Below are positions 11,197 through 21,642 of a stretch of DNA of 64,000 nucleotides, piece after piece. Source of the stretch: Petunia secreta (lineage: Eukaryota; Streptophyta; Magnoliopsida; Solanales; Solanaceae); assembly GCA_029990175.1 (NCBI GenBank), contig JARKIP010000065.1, forward strand, positions 2,174,501-2,238,500. Reading direction: 5' to 3'. The position numbers were made by a program, and so were the translations under genes. Each line of letters opens with the position of its first letter. Position 1 is the first letter of the stretch. The notes beneath the pieces are model-generated. The model searched no databases. It worked only from the letters and a program-made list of their open reading frames with translations, and was not told the origin of the DNA.

Positions 11197-11544
11197 CTGA
11201 ATACAAGAAAAAGCAACTTTCAACTTTATATATCAAGAACCAACAACAACAACATACCCAGTACAATCCCACTAGTGGGGTCTGGGGAGGGCGGGGCGTA
11301 CGCAGACCTTACCCCTACCTCGAGTGGAGTAGAGATGGTGTTTCCAAAACACTCTCAGATCAAGAACCACCCTAATGAAAATACTTTTAAAGAAACCCAA
11401 AAACCCTAATATACAGACTAATAAATCTAAGCATATAGATCTACAACACCAAGAAAATTCAAGATTCACATAACAAGCAAATACCAAGATAGTATTTTAA
11501 GCAGAAACTTACGAAAATGGAAAATTAAGAGAAAAAGATGGTAC
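11197..11544 (-). other. predicted 5' UTR intron of the PWWP gene
   Basis: The donor AAAAAG|GTACC at 11544 and the acceptor TTCTTGTATTCAG ending at 11197 frame a 348-bp intron that finishes 12 bp before the start codon. The 5' UTR exon would lie upstream of 11545 and include a GA-rich microsatellite. A SINE fragment lies within this intron. The call is based on splice-site sequence only. Confidence 0.5.
11235..11350 (-). mobile_element. 5'-truncated SINE (Au-like family) in the PWWP 5' UTR intron
   Basis: Read on the minus strand, the segment carries the body typical of this widespread plant SINE (GTAGGGGTAAGGTCTGCGTA, then CCCCAGACCCCAC) and ends in TTG repeats at about 11240-11252. The tRNA-related head with A and B boxes is missing. 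The element lies in the same orientation as the gene. The family name is from memory of the motif. Confidence 0.75.
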
Positions 11545-11601
11545 CTTTTTGAGCTAATTGAACGAAAGTTTTCTTTGAAGGGTTTACTGTGTGTGAGATA
11601 A

Positions 11602-11625
<24 letters not shown>
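11602..11625. repeat. (GA)n microsatellite
   Basis: About 12 GA units lie in the probable 5' UTR or proximal promoter of the PWWP gene, 58-81 bp upstream of the predicted 5' intron donor. On the transcript strand this is a CT tract. Such tracts are common near plant transcription starts and can bind GAGA-type BPC factors; a role here is inference. Confidence 0.85.
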
Positions 11626-11632
<7 letters not shown>

Positions 11633-11833
11633 AAAGGGTCTGTTTTGATATATTCCAAAGGTTAAAAGGGAAAATAAGGTAAAAGGGGAAAAAATAAATG
11701 AATTTGAACTGAAAACTAAAGTAATATCCGAAAGTAAGTGCTTGCTTGTCCTTATTTCTGAACCTTGCAAACGTACTTTACAAAGTGGGATAGTGAATAT
11801 CCAACAACATTTTGACACGCTTGTGACTTAGCT

Positions 11834-12054
11834 AGTGTTTGGACATAGATTTGGTTGAAACTTAGAATTTGAGTTTTTGACGTTGAGTTGAAAAAGAATT
11901 TTTGGAATTTGAAATTTTGTTTGGACATAAATTTTACTTGAAAAAATATTTAAAGTTTTGTGAGTGAAATATACAAAATTTTTCAAAAAATCCAAAAGGA
12001 CATTAAGTAGTCAAAACTTGACCAAAAAGTAGTCAAAAAGTATGTCCAAACAAG
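11834..12054. mobile_element. MITE-like element upstream of the PWWP gene
   Basis: The left end reads TAGTGTTTGGACATA. The right end, TATGTCCAAACAAG, is its near-perfect inverted match over 11 bp. The interior is AT-rich and non-coding. Such GTTTGGACAT-ended MITEs are frequent in Solanaceae and hAT-like in appearance. The target-site duplication was not resolved. Confidence 0.55.
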
Positions 12055-12440
12055 TTTCACCCAAAAATTGCTCCCAATTCCTATAAACAAACGGAAGCTT
12101 AGGAGAATTATGTGTGCTTTTGTATTGTTCAAGAAACTTTGATGGCACTAAAAGGACATTAAGAAAATTGTGAGGCATAATTGTATGCAAGTAAAAATGG
12201 TGGTGCTAAAGTTTAACAATATGAAAATTAGATTTGTTTGTAAATAAAAAGGTGGTGATAGAGGATATGTTTGGTACAAAGAAAAATAATTTCTCCCTGC
12301 AAAATATTTTCTTAGAAATTAAAATAAGCGTGTTTTAACTTATTTTCTTGTGTTTCGTAGCAAAATAACAAAAAGAAAATTTTATTATTATTATCCCTGC
12401 CCTTACCCTAAATACACCCACCCACCTCTTATCACCACCC
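12055..12440. other. intergenic, flank of the nested retrotransposon block
   Basis: This AT-rich sequence has no gene. A segment near 12258-12365 has the look of a decayed MITE (GTTTGGTACAAAG at its left), but I could not define both ends. The stretch ending CACCACCCAA at 12442 is the outer left flank of LTR1, into which the CRM-like element was inserted. Confidence 0.4.
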
Positions 12441-12445
12441 AATGT

Positions 12446-13160
12446 TGGTGCAAGAAAATCCGAAGGAAATGCTAAACACGAACGCGGAAGATAAATAACA
12501 AGAAAGTAAAGATAGAAGCAAGACAAATCTTGCTTCGATTCAAAAGAACAGTGAGGAACCTGTCTCAAAGCTCGATTGAAAGGAAATCAAGACGCACCTA
12601 TACTATGCAACAATCCTCAAGAAAGACCTGCTTCTTGCAAATTGAATGATCAAGAAGAAATTGTTCAAACGAATAACACCGGTTGACACAAGTTCTTTAA
12701 AAGCCCACGTCGGGGTTCGGCTCCATCGGAGACTCACAATAACACTTGCTATGTTTTTCATATACTAAAAAACTGGATCCTTTACAATGAAATGAAGTAA
12801 AGTATTTATAGGCTAAGCTAAGGGCAGAATAGTAAATAGTCACAAGTGGCTAAAAAACAAGCCACGCAGGGCTGTGCTAAATTGTGTGTTCGGCAGCCTT
12901 GACTTCGGTGCGTGGTTGCTTGCTCGAACTCATTGTCCTCGGACGTTCACTTGTCTTCGAGCTCATTGTCCTCGGTCACTTTGCCTTCGGGCTCAAATCT
13001 GAAGATAACGCCTTCGGTTCTTGAGCCCGGCCACTCAGCTTCGGAGCAATTACTTTCCTTCGGCCAGGCTAAGTGAATGTGCACATCGTGCAGCATCTTG
13101 GCTTGACTTCGTGTCATCGGTGGATCGAACACTTGATCAGCACGTGTTCGGGCTGCATCA
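12446..13160 (-). repeat. 3' LTR of the CRM-like element
   Basis: This 715-bp copy starts TGATGCAGCC at 13160 (minus) and ends CACCA at 12446. It includes the last roughly 70 codons of the pol frame. It is about 98% identical to the copy at 19199-19913. Confidence 0.95.
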
Positions 13161-14050
13161 TCCTCCCCTTCTTGAGAAGATTTCGTCCTCGAAATCGAGC
13201 CCTCCTCATCCTCCGAAGTTTGACCTACAACACAAGGAACTAAGTCAGCAACATTAAAGGTGTTGGACACGTTATATTCACCAGGGAGGTCGATCACATA
13301 AGAATTGTTGTTGATCTTAGTCAACACTTGAAATGGACCATCCCCTCGAGGAGCCAACTTTCCTTTCCTTTGGTTCGAGAAGCGTTCCTTTCGGAAGTGA
13401 ACCCAAACCCAATCTCCCTTCTTTAATTCCAGCTTTTTACGCCCCTTGTTTTTCTTCAAGGCAACCTTTGCATAAGCTTCCTCGAGGTTCTTCTTCACCT
13501 TTGCATGCAATTCGATCAAAGCAGCTGCTCGTTGAGTACCTTCAAAATCAAGAACAGAATCTCGAGGCAATGGGGTTAAATCAAGTAGAATCAAAGGATT
13601 AAACCCATACCCACATTCAAACGGGGTCATATTGATCATTCTATGCACCGTTCGGTTGTATGCAAACTTCATCATGGGCAAACGATCAGCCCAGTTTCCA
13701 ACCTTTCCTTTGGTCATTGCTCGAAGCAAAGATCCCAAGGTTCGGTTAACTACCTCGGTCTGTCCATCAGTCTGAGGATGGTGAGACGTCGAGAATAGTA
13801 ACTTGGTGCCAAGGGCACCCCATAAACACTTCCAAAAATGACTCAAGAACTTTGAGTCTCGATCACTCACAATAGTACGAGGCACTCCATGCAATTTCAA
13901 CACATAAGAAACAAATAAAGTAGCTACATGTTGTGCATCATCACACTTTTTGCAAGGAATAAAGTGAGCCATTTTTGAAAAACGATCAACCACAACGAAG
14001 ATGCTATCATGTCCTCCCCCCGACCTCGGTAATCCCAACACAAAGTCCAT
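12947..14050 (-). pseudogene. integrase part of pol, CRM-like element
   Basis: The 367-codon open frame covers the integrase catalytic core and C-terminal tail. The core shows the three acidic residues in context: Asp in DFVLGLPRS, Asp in IVSDRDSKF and Glu in HPQTDGQTEVVNRTL. After it come a GPF/Y-type module (RGDGPFQVLTKINNNSYVIDL) and FNVADLVPC. The last 70 or so codons lie inside the 3' LTR. The frame is separated from the upstream zinc-binding part by a TGA at 14069-14071. Integrase would insert the cDNA copy into chromosomes; CRM types favour centromeric chromatin. It is not expressible as one polyprotein in this copy. Confidence 0.9.
13161..13173 (-). other. polypurine tract of the CRM-like element
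   Basis: The purine run AAGAAGGGGAGGA (minus) lies directly before the 3' LTR, where plus-strand DNA synthesis is primed in LTR elements. The same tract sits at the matching place in the 5-kb element (21370-21382). Confidence 0.85.
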
Positions 14051-14068
14051 GGATATATCAACCCAAGG

Positions 14069-15547
14069 TCAATCAGGCACATGCAATGGTGTATACAAAC
14101 CATGAGGGTTGGACTTCGATTTAGCTTTCTTGCAAACGAGACAAGCGTTGCAAATCTTTTCCACATCTCGTCGCATTTTGGGCCAATGGAACTGCTCGGT
14201 CAAGATACCAAGAGTTTTGTCGACATCGAAGTGTCGCATCAGACCACCGAAGTGAGCTTCTCGAACTAAGAGCTCTCTCCACGATGACACTGGCACACAA
14301 ACCCTCCCATTCTTGAATAGGTAGCCATCGTGCCACTGATATTTCTCAACCCTTCGGCCACTCAAGATTGCGTCACAAACGCATTTCAGCTTGGGATCGT
14401 CATCGTACATCGACTTGATGCTTTCAAATCTCATGAGCCTAGAGGCGAGAGTGGTCGCTAAGGCAAATTTCCTTGATAGCGCATCGGCCACAACATTGTC
14501 TTTACCCCTTTTGTAATGAATTACATAGGGAAAGCTCTCAATGAATTCAACCCACTTGGCATGTCTTCGGTTCAATTTCTCCTGTCCCCAGAGATGCTTC
14601 AAGGACTCATGATCACTTTTGATCACAAACTCTCGAGGCCACAAATAATGCTGCCAATGGGCGAGTGCTCGAACGAGGGCATACAACTCTTTGTCATACG
14701 TTGAGTAATTCAAAGTTGCACCCTTAAGCTTTTCGCTAAAGTAAGCGATCGGCTTCGATTCTTGCATCAGCACTCCTCCGATCCCAACTCCAGATGCATC
14801 ACACTCGACTTCGAATGCTTTGCCGAAGTCAGGGAGTTGCAACAACGGGGCAGAGCAAAGCCTCCGTTTCAACTCTTGGAAAGCCTTTTCTTGGGACTCT
14901 CCCCACACAAATGGATGGTCTTTCTTTACCAGCTCAGTCAAATGAGTTGCCACGGTGCTAAAGTCACGAACAAACCTTCGGTAAAAGCTAGCTAAGCCAT
15001 GGAAGCTACAAACTTGTGATACCGAGGTTGGAGTTGGCCAATCTTTTATGGCTTCGAATTTTGACTCGTCGACTTCAACACCATTAGCACTGACAACGAA
15101 TCCTAGAAAGACTACACGCTCGACACAAAAGGCACATTTCTTGAAGTTAGCATATAACTTCTCTTCTCTAAGCTTATCAAGCACTAGCCTTAGGTGTTCA
15201 ACATGTTCATCCACAGATTTGCTATAAACAAGTATGTCATAGAAATAAATGACAACAAACTTATTTATGAACGGTTTGAGCACATGGTTCATCAGTCGCA
15301 TGAATGTGCTCGGTGCATTGGATAAGTCAAAAGGTATCACCAACCATTCATAAAGACCGAACTTGGTCTTGAATGCGGTTTTCCACTCGTCTCCGGGCTT
15401 CATTCGGATTTGGTGGTAACCGGACCTGAGGTCTATCTTCGTAAAGCATGAAGAACCACTTAACTCATCTAGCATGTCATCTAATCGAGGGATGGGATGA
15501 CGATACTTTACTGTTATTTTGTTGACTGCTCGGCAATCAACAAACAT
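14069..15547 (-). pseudogene. reverse transcriptase, RNase H and integrase zinc-binding part of pol, CRM-like element
   Basis: The 492-codon open frame runs from RT through RNase H to the integrase HHCC region. RT is recognised by [35 protein letters not shown] and the motif around [12 protein letters not shown]. RNase H is recognised by [14 protein letters not shown] and ADALSRKFA. The zinc region ends [12 protein letters not shown]. Two RT core positions are unusual: the catalytic Y-x-D-D motif reads YFYD (about 15236-15247), with the first aspartate lost, and [10 protein letters not shown] has Asp where Gly is usual. TGA codons bound the frame on both sides (15548-15550 and 14069-14071). 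Both sit where related elements normally carry a sense codon, as expected from C-to-T decay of methylated DNA. Confidence 0.92.
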
Positions 15548-16711
15548 TCACCATGTTCCATCTTTCTTTGGGACAAGTATAAGAGGAACGGCGCAAGGAC
15601 TCAAGCTCTCTCGAACAAGGCCCTTGTTCAACAATTCATCAACCTGCCGTTGGAGCTCTTTGGTGTCTTCGGGATTACACCGGTATGCAGGTTTGTTGGG
15701 GATTTGAGACCCCAGTACGAAGTCAATTTGGTGCTCGATTCCCCTCAACAGAGGTATTCCACCTGGCATTTCTTCAGGGAACATGTCTCCGAAGTCCTGC
15801 AAAACACTTTGTACAGCATTAGGCAAAGGGTTATCATTAGAAAAATCATCATTAGAGTTTAGAAAGATACCCTTGTGCACGAGGCAAATCATCATCTGAC
15901 CGTTATCATTGCCTCGTAGAAACTCACCCGGTTGCATGATTGCACAGATTCCTTTTACTTCGGGTAGTGAGTTTGTCTCTTCGGGCCCCAATTTTGCTCC
16001 TATCGGAAGCTTAGCTTTGGCCGCTTCTTTCAATTCTTTCATCCGTTTATAGTCCTCGGTGACTTGTTTTGGAGACAAGGGTTTGAGTATGAAACTCTTC
16101 CCTTCGAGCTTAGCAGTGTAAGTGTTGGATCTTCCATTGTGAATGACCGACCGGTCATACTGCCACGGTCGTCCCAGTAGCAAATGACAAGCTTGCATCG
16201 GCACCACATCGAATATCATTTCATCTTGATACTCTCCAATTCTGAACTTGATCCACACTTGTTTGACAACCCTCAATTCTCCACACTCATTCAGCCATTG
16301 TAATTTGTAAGGGTGGGGATGCTTCAAAGTAGTTAGTCCCATTTGTGAAACCAAAGTTTGGCTCACCATATTTGCACAACTACCAGAATCAATGATCATC
16401 GAACACACCTTTCCCCTCACTCGACATCGGGCATGAAAGAGGTTTTCTCTTTGGTTGTCCTCTTCTTCAAGAGCCATGCAGCTCAAATTCCTTCGAACCA
16501 TAAGAAACATTTCCGGATTATCAGCTTCGGTAGCTTCACAATCATCATCATCTTCAGCTCGGTCAGCCTTCTCGATAAAAATCCTCCTCGGTGTCACTCG
16601 CTTGCTCATGGACGGTTCCATCTTCGAGCAGAAGCATAACTTTGCGAGTTGGACACTCTTTTGCCATGTGACCATAACCTTTGCATTTGTGACACTTAAT
16701 ATTTGAAGCAC
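15548..16711 (-). pseudogene. aspartic protease and start of RT, CRM-like element
   Basis: The useful part of this open frame begins near 16560. It holds a retropepsin-like protease (VCSMIIDSGSCANMVSQ, catalytic Asp in DSG at about 16385-16400; later LLGRPWQYDR). It then runs into the N-terminal RT (RQVDELLNKGLVRES, VPLILVPKKDGTW). A TGA at 15548-15550 ends it just before the VDCRAVNK motif. The upstream join to the zinc-knuckle frame needs a one-base shift near 16560-16600. The protease would cut the Gag-Pol polyprotein. Confidence 0.88.
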
Positions 16712-16850
16712 TAGGAGAGTTGAGTTGAACTTTACCTCCCACTTCTCTTGGTTGGTTAACGGTCACACCTCTTTCGAAGGGTTTCTTCGAATATCGAACA
16801 GTGTTGGCACTTGTTTGGTTTGGACTCTTCCATTCTTTACCTCGGTTCAA
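16563..16850 (-). pseudogene. gag zinc knuckle (nucleocapsid) frame, CRM-like element
   Basis: A CCHC knuckle is clear: CHKCKGYGHMAKEC (C-x2-C-x4-H-x4-C), which binds genomic RNA during packaging. The frame is cut off from the capsid-like region upstream by a TGA at 16872-16874 and from the protease downstream by a frameshift near 16560-16600. Confidence 0.88.
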
Positions 16851-16871
16851 AGGAGTAGAAGTAGGGACTCC

Positions 16872-17408
16872 TCAATACCGGTTTGCCTTATCGTCCTTCA
16901 CCAATTTTTCAGCTTCGGTGGCAGCATCGAACAGATCTTCCAACGTGTGGTACACGTGTAGCCTCAATTGAGATGACACATCCCGAGCCAAGCCATTTTT
17001 GAATCGGATAATGGCTTGTTCTTCGTCTTCGGCCAGATCAAGATTTAGTCGAATCTTTTCGAACTCATCATGATACTCTTGGACTGACTTGGACCCTTCC
17101 TTTAGCTCATAGAGCTTTTGCATTTGAGTTTGCCTGTACTTGGCACTCAAATACTTAGCATCCATTGCTCTCATCAACTGTGGCCAAGTATTGACTATGG
17201 GATAGGCATTCCTTCGTCTATGCCTTTTATCAACTTCCCACCACGTAGATGCATAAGCTTCGAACGAAGCAATGACATGGGCAGTTTTTCTCTCTTTGGT
17301 CATCTCATTGGTTTCAAAGATGCGCTCCATTTTAAGCTTCCATTCAAGATATTCATCTGGATCACTAGTTCCTTTAAAGGGTGGAATAGTGATCTTGACA
17401 CTGTTCAA
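16872..17408 (-). pseudogene. gag capsid-like region (Retrotrans_gag), CRM-like element
   Basis: The 178-codon frame carries the plant Gypsy Gag core: IPPFKGTSDPDEYLEWKLKM, a WWEVDKRHRR segment, YRQTQMQKLYELKEGSKSVQ and LDLAEDEEQAIIRFKNGL. This forms the capsid shell of the virus-like particle. It is joined to the N-terminal Gag frame by a one-base shift near 17410-17440 and ends at a TGA (16872-16874). Confidence 0.88.
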
Positions 17409-17995
17409 GTTTGAGTCTCGAACACCACGAACCTGTTCGGATACTCATCATCACGATCATCAGCCTCACGCTCAATATTTCTTTCAACATTTGCGCCTCG
17501 GCCTCGACCTCGGAAATTTCCACGACCTCGGTGAGCTTGCCTTCGTTGAGCGAATGGCGGCTCATTTTCATATTCATCCTCAGGAAATTCCTCTTCGACA
17601 ACCTCTTCGACAACGGCTCCAAGATCTCTTCGGGCCTTTGGAAGTGGTATCCTTTCTCCTCGGGGAATGCCCAAGTTTTGATAGTTAGCTTGGGGATTGC
17701 CCAAGTTGAGTTGCGCTTGGGGATTGCCCAAGTTGAGTTCTCTTCGAATTGCTTCACTCGTCAACTGATGCTGTCGAACAAGCTCAGCATACAGCTCAGG
17801 TTTCATCGGAGTGGAGTTGCTAGTTCCAGCGCCGGACCCATTCATGGCCACGAACGCGCTTCCTTGTTCAAGTTGAGCTACTCGAACACTCACTCCTCTT
17901 ACTTCGGCACTGACGCCTTGTATCGCAGCCATGAGATCATCTAACGACACTTCAGGCTTCTCAATGCCCTTGCCATCGCCTCCATTCCCAGCCAT
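17405..17995 (-). pseudogene. N-terminal gag region, CRM-like element
   Basis: The likely start is the ATG at 17995 (MAGNGGDGKGIEKP). The frame holds a short coiled region, three GNPQ/GIPR-type repeats (LNLGNPQAQLNLGNPQ) and an arginine/glycine-rich segment (RGRGNFRGRGRG) that suits RNA binding. It runs into a stop at 17405-17407 after a frameshift. The 5-kb element at 20683-25763 has a related Gag start with the same GNP repeat theme. Confidence 0.8.
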
Positions 17996-19180
17996 GGTAC
18001 CTGCACAAATCAAAGACCAAACAAATGTTAAGGTTAGAAATCACCTCACACGCTCCCTCACCTTTGATGGGTGGCACTCGGGTCCACTCAATTTATGGGT
18101 TCGGTTTTTGGTCACTCAAGAACTTGTAGCCAATGGCTTCCTCGGTTGATCAACTTCTCTCAATTCCTTCGAATTTGACAAGTTACGATGTCTTACTTCG
18201 GGACGAGTGAGTTGATTTGACTCAATGGAACGGACAGCTATTTACTCTTGCGCTTCGGGAAGTCAAAAGAATTTTCTACGAAGTTGGACTTCGATCACCC
18301 ACGCACGAGTTCCTATTAAGCTCAAATGAGTTAGTATGATCTCGAGTAGGAAAATTACTCAAAAGGTCCACCAACTAGAATTTCGGTCAGAAGAAAAGTG
18401 AAAACCTAGGAGAATCTACCCATTTGATTCCCTTTTGGAATCTTTTTCGAACACACCAGCTCTTGTCCGTACAAGAGTGGTCCCTCCTTGGTACGGATAG
18501 GGTTTTACCTTATCCACTTCTTCTTTTCGGCCGACAAATTTTCACCTGGGGTTTTGATCTTTACACTTTACCCCTTTCTTCTTCAATGGAACAGTGAAGC
18601 TTTGCTCCGGCGTACGGTCAAATTAGCTTCGGTTCACTGACCACGAATTTCAACAGACCTGGATTGCTTCTTCAACTCCGGTTCCAACAACAACGGAGGA
18701 AGTTCAGTTCAACGTTCTTGAGCTAAGATCAGCTCCTTCGTGTCGCACACTTTTAGAACTTGTAACAATTTTCCGGCGTACGGACAACGAATTTAACATA
18801 GAACTCCGAAAATTTTAGCATAAAACAAACCCAAATCACTCAAGAACCACCAATCTTCATCGATTTCAACCAAACACGATGGGGTTCGAGTTCCAGTCAC
18901 CAACAACTTCAAAACAGTCCAAATTTCACCAAGAAACCCTAGTCACGAAATGGTATGTCGGGTACTTGTTGGAATCAGGAAATAATGGTGGACAAGAATC
19001 AATGGTTGTTTAATCCAAACAACCAACAATCAAACACAATTTTTGAATTTTTGTTTTTCTACTTTTTTTTTAAAATAAACACTCAGCAACAACAATCAAA
19101 CACACGGAAGAAAGCTGAAACTGAAGACAAAAGCACGATTTAAGTGAACAGGATTTGAGGTTGTAAGAACAAACTCAAAC
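17996..19180 (-). other. 5' leader of the CRM-like element
   Basis: This untranslated stretch lies between the primer site and gag. No coding or RNA gene is recognised. A T-rich run lies near 19040-19075. It presumably holds the packaging and dimerisation signals expected here. Confidence 0.6.
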
Positions 19181-19195
19181 CTTGCTCTGATACCA
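19181..19195 (-). other. primer binding site (tRNA-Met type), CRM-like element
   Basis: TGGTATCAGAGCAAG (minus) lies three bases after the 5' LTR. It is complementary to the 3' end of initiator tRNA-Met, the usual primer of plant Gypsy and Copia elements. Confidence 0.9.
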
Positions 19196-19198
19196 AGA

Positions 19199-19913
19199 TG
19201 GTGCAAGCAAACCCGAAGGAAATGCTAAACACGAACGCGGAAGATAAATAACAAGAAAGTAAAGATAGAAGCAAGACAAATCTTGCTTCGATTCAAAAGA
19301 ACAGTGAGGAACCTGTCTCAAAGCTCGATTGAAAGGAAATCAAGACGCACCTATACTATGCAACAATCATCAAGAAAGACCTGCTTCTTGCAAATTGAAT
19401 GATCAAGAAAAAATTGTTCAAACGAATAACAGCGGTTGACACAAGTTCTTTAAAAGCCCACGTCCGGGTTCGGCTCCATCGGAGACTCACAATAGCACTT
19501 GCTATGTTTTTCATATACTCAAAAACTGGATCCTTTACAATGAAATGAAGTAAAGTATTTATAGGCTAAGCTAAGGGCAGAATAGTAAATAGTCACAAGT
19601 GGCTAAAAAACAAGCCACGCAGGGCTGAGCTAAATTGTGTGTTCGGCAGCGTTGACTTCGGTGCGCGGTTGCTTGCTCGAACTCATTGTCCTCGGATGCT
19701 CACTTGTCTTCGAGCTCATTGTCCTCGGTCACTTTGCCTTCGGGCTCAAATCTGAAGATAACGCCTTCGGTTCTTGAGCCCGGCCACTCAGCTTCGGAGC
19801 AATTACTTTCCTTCGGCCAGGCTAAGTGAATGTGCACATCGTGCAGCAGCTTGGCTTGACTTCGTGTCATCGGTGGATCGAACACTTGATCAGCACGTGT
19901 TCGGGCTGCATCA
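19199..19913 (-). repeat. 5' LTR of the CRM-like element
   Basis: This 715-bp copy starts TGATGCAGCC at 19913 (minus) and ends CACCA at 19199. It matches the 3' LTR with about 14 mismatches and no length change. Confidence 0.95.
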
Positions 19914-20534
19914 AATGTCGTACCCGATTTTGGACTCAACTCGAGGTGAGTAGGGTTTCGGATTTAATTGGGTAAACTCATTTGAGTTTAGATGTTGGAG
20001 TCGCCACCTAACATATTTTTAACTAGGCGTATTAGGGCACCTATTTTGTTTTTAGCTAATTTTACAATTAACTCTGAAACTGAGTCTACAAACCAGATAT
20101 TCTAGGTTAGAGGTTCAAGTTAACTCGAGAGGAAGGGGTTAGGCACCTCTCAAGCTCCACCAAATGTGGTTATCGGCCGGACTTATAATTAAGATTCTAA
20201 GAATTATGAAATAAATAACTAAAAATAGACGAATAATTAAATGACTATTTATATGCATTTAATAATTAAGATGAAAAGATTTCAATTCGCTAATTGACTT
20301 CCTCCTTAAAGAATTTCTCCTGGTGAAAAAGAGAAAAATGAATTAGTCCAACAAATAATAAATAGTAATAATACTAATAGGAATAAAATAATAATAATAA
20401 TAGTAATAAATTTTTTTTTTTGTTTTCTTCCAAAATATGTTGCCGTCTCTCATCCAATTTTACCTCTCAAAATTTAAAGAAAATGAGTTAGTGAATAATA
20501 ATAATGAAAATAATAATAATAATAATAATAATAG

Positions 20535-20616
<82 letters not shown>

Positions 20617-20682
20617 GAGGAAAGGGAATTTTAAAAGTGTTGGCTCAGGTGTGTATGAATCGGGTGGAGGTTAGAAACATCG
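19914..20682 (-). repeat. LTR1, first part (Ogre/Tat-like long LTR, interrupted)
   Basis: The sequence from TGTCG at 19916 matches the end region of LTR A1/A2: GGAGTCGCCACCTAACATAT, then GGGTTAGGCACCTC and CCACCAAATGTGGTTA. An AAT microsatellite and a region like LTR B follow. The 5-kb element is inserted after 20682 (TSD CATCG), and LTR1 resumes at 25764. The lower side lacks a primer site, so this is the outer end of a minus-oriented element, i.e. its 3' LTR. Confidence 0.75.
20384..20616. repeat. (AAT)n microsatellite inside LTR1
   Basis: AAT/ATA trinucleotides run with few interruptions from about 20497 to 20616, with a looser start at 20384. The same microsatellite sits at the matching place in both LTR B copies (42010-42200 and 50115-50299). 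It therefore belongs to the LTR family and did not arise independently. Confidence 0.9.
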
Positions 20683-21369
20683 TGATAAGGATAAAAATAA
20701 ACACGATAAAAAGATAGGAGAGCGAGACACTTCTCAAACTCCCTACAAGGTAACCACGAAAAACTCGTTCCGTGATACCCTCGTATCGGCGTCTAGAAGG
20801 ACCTACAACTATGCAACTACCCTCGAGACGACAAATGACTCGTAAGTAGAATGATCGGGGGGTTTGGGGATCAACTAGAATCCACTAGTAGACTCAAACC
20901 ATCTCAAAAGGTTTTCATTCAAAGAGACTCTTCTTTTGAACATTGTTCATTCAATCATTCATCAAGGCTAACTTAGTAAAATGAAAGGCTAATGAAGTAT
21001 TTATAGGCTTCATTTAGACATAATGAAAGCCCTAAAGTACCCCCAAAGTGGGTTAAACAAATAAGGCCACGCAGGGCTATAGTTGGAATTTTACGCAAAC
21101 TAAGCAAAAATCCCGCAATGCTGTCACAGGGGGTAGGCGGTCCGCCTCCCCCAACTAGGCGCCCGCCTCCAAAAGTCCAGAGAGCCAACACTCACTAGGC
21201 AGTCCGCCTCCTTCTGTGGACGGTCCGCCTCTTCCTGAAGCTTCTTGGAACGCCTCGAAATGTGTCCCGGATGCTCCTCCTTCCATGGCGTTCCAATGCA
21301 TGACCTTGAAGTACTCTTCCTTGGCCTTGGATGGTGCTTTTGGATGGTTTCTCGAGTTGCCCCGCATCA
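20683..21369 (-). repeat. 3' LTR of the 5-kb element
   Basis: This 687-bp copy starts TGATGCGGGG at 21369 (minus) and ends CCTTATCA at 20683. It contains a GC-rich cluster of AGGCGGTCCGCCTCC-like short repeats near 21137-21235. Confidence 0.92.
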
Positions 21370-21382
21370 TCCTCCCCTTCTT
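21370..21382 (-). other. polypurine tract of the 5-kb element
   Basis: AAGAAGGGGAGGA (minus) adjoins the 3' LTR and is identical to the tract of the CRM-like element. Confidence 0.85.
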
Positions 21383-21642
21383 GAGAAGATTTCGTCCTCG
21401 AAATCAAAGCATGGTCTCTCATGGCATCATCAACTCCTCGGGGTGACCAAGACTCTCCTTCTTTGTCCTTCTTGATCGTCACTTTAACATAGGCTTCCTC
21501 CAAGGTCTTCCTTGCCTTAGCATAGAGCTTAGAACCTACAAACAACGACAAGCAAACTTCCTGCTTTGAAAGTAGGTTAGTGCAAGAAGTGTGGAAAACA
21601 CACTCTTGTGATATAACCAAGCATCAATGAGAAGTATAAATA

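Larger units (their letters stand above)
12446..19913 (-). mobile_element. CRM-like chromovirus (Ty3/Gypsy) retrotransposon, structurally complete, coding region broken
   Basis: The element spans 7468 bp between two 715-bp LTRs and is flanked by the 5-bp target duplication AATGT (12441-12445 and 19914-19918). The order on the minus strand is 5' LTR, tRNA-Met-type primer site, leader, gag, protease, RT, RNase H, integrase, polypurine tract, 3' LTR. The pol frame runs about 210 bp into the 3' LTR, a feature described for the CRM group. The C-terminal integrase motif (SNTFNVADLVP) also fits CRM/Galadriel-type chromoviruses. By hand count the LTRs differ at about 14 of 715 positions, so the insertion is fairly recent. 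It is inserted near the outer end of LTR1. Confidence 0.93.
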
